From assembly GCA_023441145.1 (NCBI GenBank), contig JAEZQN010000154.1, positions 1 to 5,497 of the forward strand: DNA of 5,497 bases. The letters run 5' to 3'. The DNA is from Bacillota bacterium (GTDB lineage: Bacteria; Bacillota; Clostridia; Lachnospirales; Lachnospiraceae). Position numbers and translations under genes: made by a program. Under the pieces are notes generated by a model. That model searched no databases. It was not told where the DNA came from and worked only from the letters and a program-made list of their open reading frames with translations. This document shows, one piece after another, positions 4,893 to 5,497 of the stretch. How positions within the stretch are numbered: the first letter of the stretch is position 1; each line of letters opens with the position of its first letter.

Positions 4893-5497
4893 CGAATAGC
4901 GGTATCCTGGAAACTAAAATAATCGGGACGATGCCGTGACTGAGTGAACTCAAACATGATTCCATTGGAATTATAGGTCTGACTGGAGACAACAGCCAGA
5001 CAATTATAATCATTTAGATCCATATATTTGGCGTCGATTTCTGTGACACGTTCCACTGTCATCAAACGTTTACTTGTTATAATAGACATACCTAATGTAT
5101 TTTCGATATAATCATAGATGGAGCTCTCTGCGATTTCTTTTGTTAATCCAGGAACTACATCTTTTAAAAACATATTAATATCTAGAATGAGAGCCTTATC
5201 ATCGACATAACGAAGTCTTTGAATATAGTATATTGGGGCCCCTTCTGGAAAGCCTGTCCTTAAAGCAATTCTCTTATCCGCAATAAGCTCTGTAAGTTGG
5301 ATCACCTTAGTTACTGGGGTAAATCCATTGCGAAGAGCAGATTCTACGTAGGATTCGATGCCACCAATAGAGAATAAGGTCTGCTTAATAGGTTGGTAGA
5401 TTACTCTTACACCTACTCCGTGAAGAGACTGGACATAACCTTCCTGAGCTAACATCATGAGGGCACGTCTTACTGTATTTCTGGAGCAATTGTAGGT
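4883..5497 (-). CDS. GntR/HutC-family transcriptional regulator with UTRA domain (partial, N-terminus outside window)
   Basis: The minus-strand frame has 204 visible residues ending in TAG at 4883-4885 and stays open to the right edge; the tandem ATG codons at 5453-5458 are internal, because the residues before them are clearly part of the DNA-binding domain. Visible residues 1-34 hold the second half of a GntR winged helix: CSRNTVRRAL (recognition helix), then LAQEGYVQ and the wing HGVGVRVIY. A short linker leads to a UTRA ligand domain at about 50-204, with EGAPIYYIQRLRYVDD at 85-100, SIYDYIE at 126-132 and the closing FTQSRHRPDYFSF at 184-196. HutC-type proteins are about 240 residues long, so roughly 35-40 are missing. 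These are usually repressors released by a small ligand such as a sugar phosphate; the sequence resembles TreR-like members, but the ligand and targets cannot be named. The target genes probably lie off the right edge, and the gene converges on the ccdA-tlpA unit. Confidence 0.9.
   Translation of the reverse strand, partial: TYNCSRNTVRRALMMLAQEGYVQSLHGVGVRVIYQPIKQTLFSIGGIESYVESALRNGFTPVTKVIQLTELIADKRIALRTGFPEGAPIYYIQRLRYVDDKALILDINMFLKDVVPGLTKEIAESSIYDYIENTLGMSIITSKRLMTVERVTEIDAKYMDLNDYNCLAVVSSQTYNSNGIMFEFTQSRHRPDYFSFQDTAIRHK

Overview
The window looks like chromosomal DNA from a low-GC Gram-positive anaerobe, most likely a clostridium of the Lachnospiraceae type. This is an inference from the AT-rich codon use (many ATA, AGA and TTA codons), strong AGGAGG-type ribosome sites, compact stem-loop terminators and the gene families present. 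No rRNA, tRNA, insertion sequence, CRISPR array or phage gene was seen.

Layout from left to right. Positions 1-1012 hold the N-terminal two thirds of a secreted SGNH/sialate-O-acetylesterase-like carbohydrate esterase on the minus strand; its C-terminus lies off the left edge. A 270-base divergent intergenic region follows, with a candidate promoter in each direction and a 10-bp inverted repeat near the esterase promoter. On the plus strand come a YbaK/EbsC aminoacyl-tRNA deacylase (1283-1795) with a clear terminator, then an O-acetylhomoserine sulfhydrylase (1996-3309) with a long terminal hairpin, then a two-gene unit for extracytoplasmic thiol-disulfide exchange: a CcdA membrane protein (3479-4144) and a membrane-anchored TlpA/ResA-like thioredoxin (4170-4742). 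A terminator follows, inside which a 38-codon hydrophobic small ORF can also be read. Converging from the right edge is a GntR/HutC-family regulator with a UTRA domain (4883-5497), missing its first few dozen residues.

Functionally, most transcription units are separated by terminators, so this is a set of adjacent single units rather than one pathway operon. CcdA and the thioredoxin clearly work together: CcdA carries reducing equivalents from cytoplasmic thioredoxin across the membrane to the anchored WCGPC protein. No client such as a cytochrome c maturation protein or methionine sulfoxide reductase is visible. The sulfhydrylase supplies homocysteine for methionine synthesis, and the deacylase clears mischarged tRNA; YbaK-type members act on Cys-tRNA(Pro). 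A loose sulfur/thiol theme is therefore present but not proven. I did not find a convincing new multi-gene system. The least explained items are non-coding: the odd palindrome in front of ccdA, the small ORF over the terminator, and the inverted repeat at the esterase promoter.
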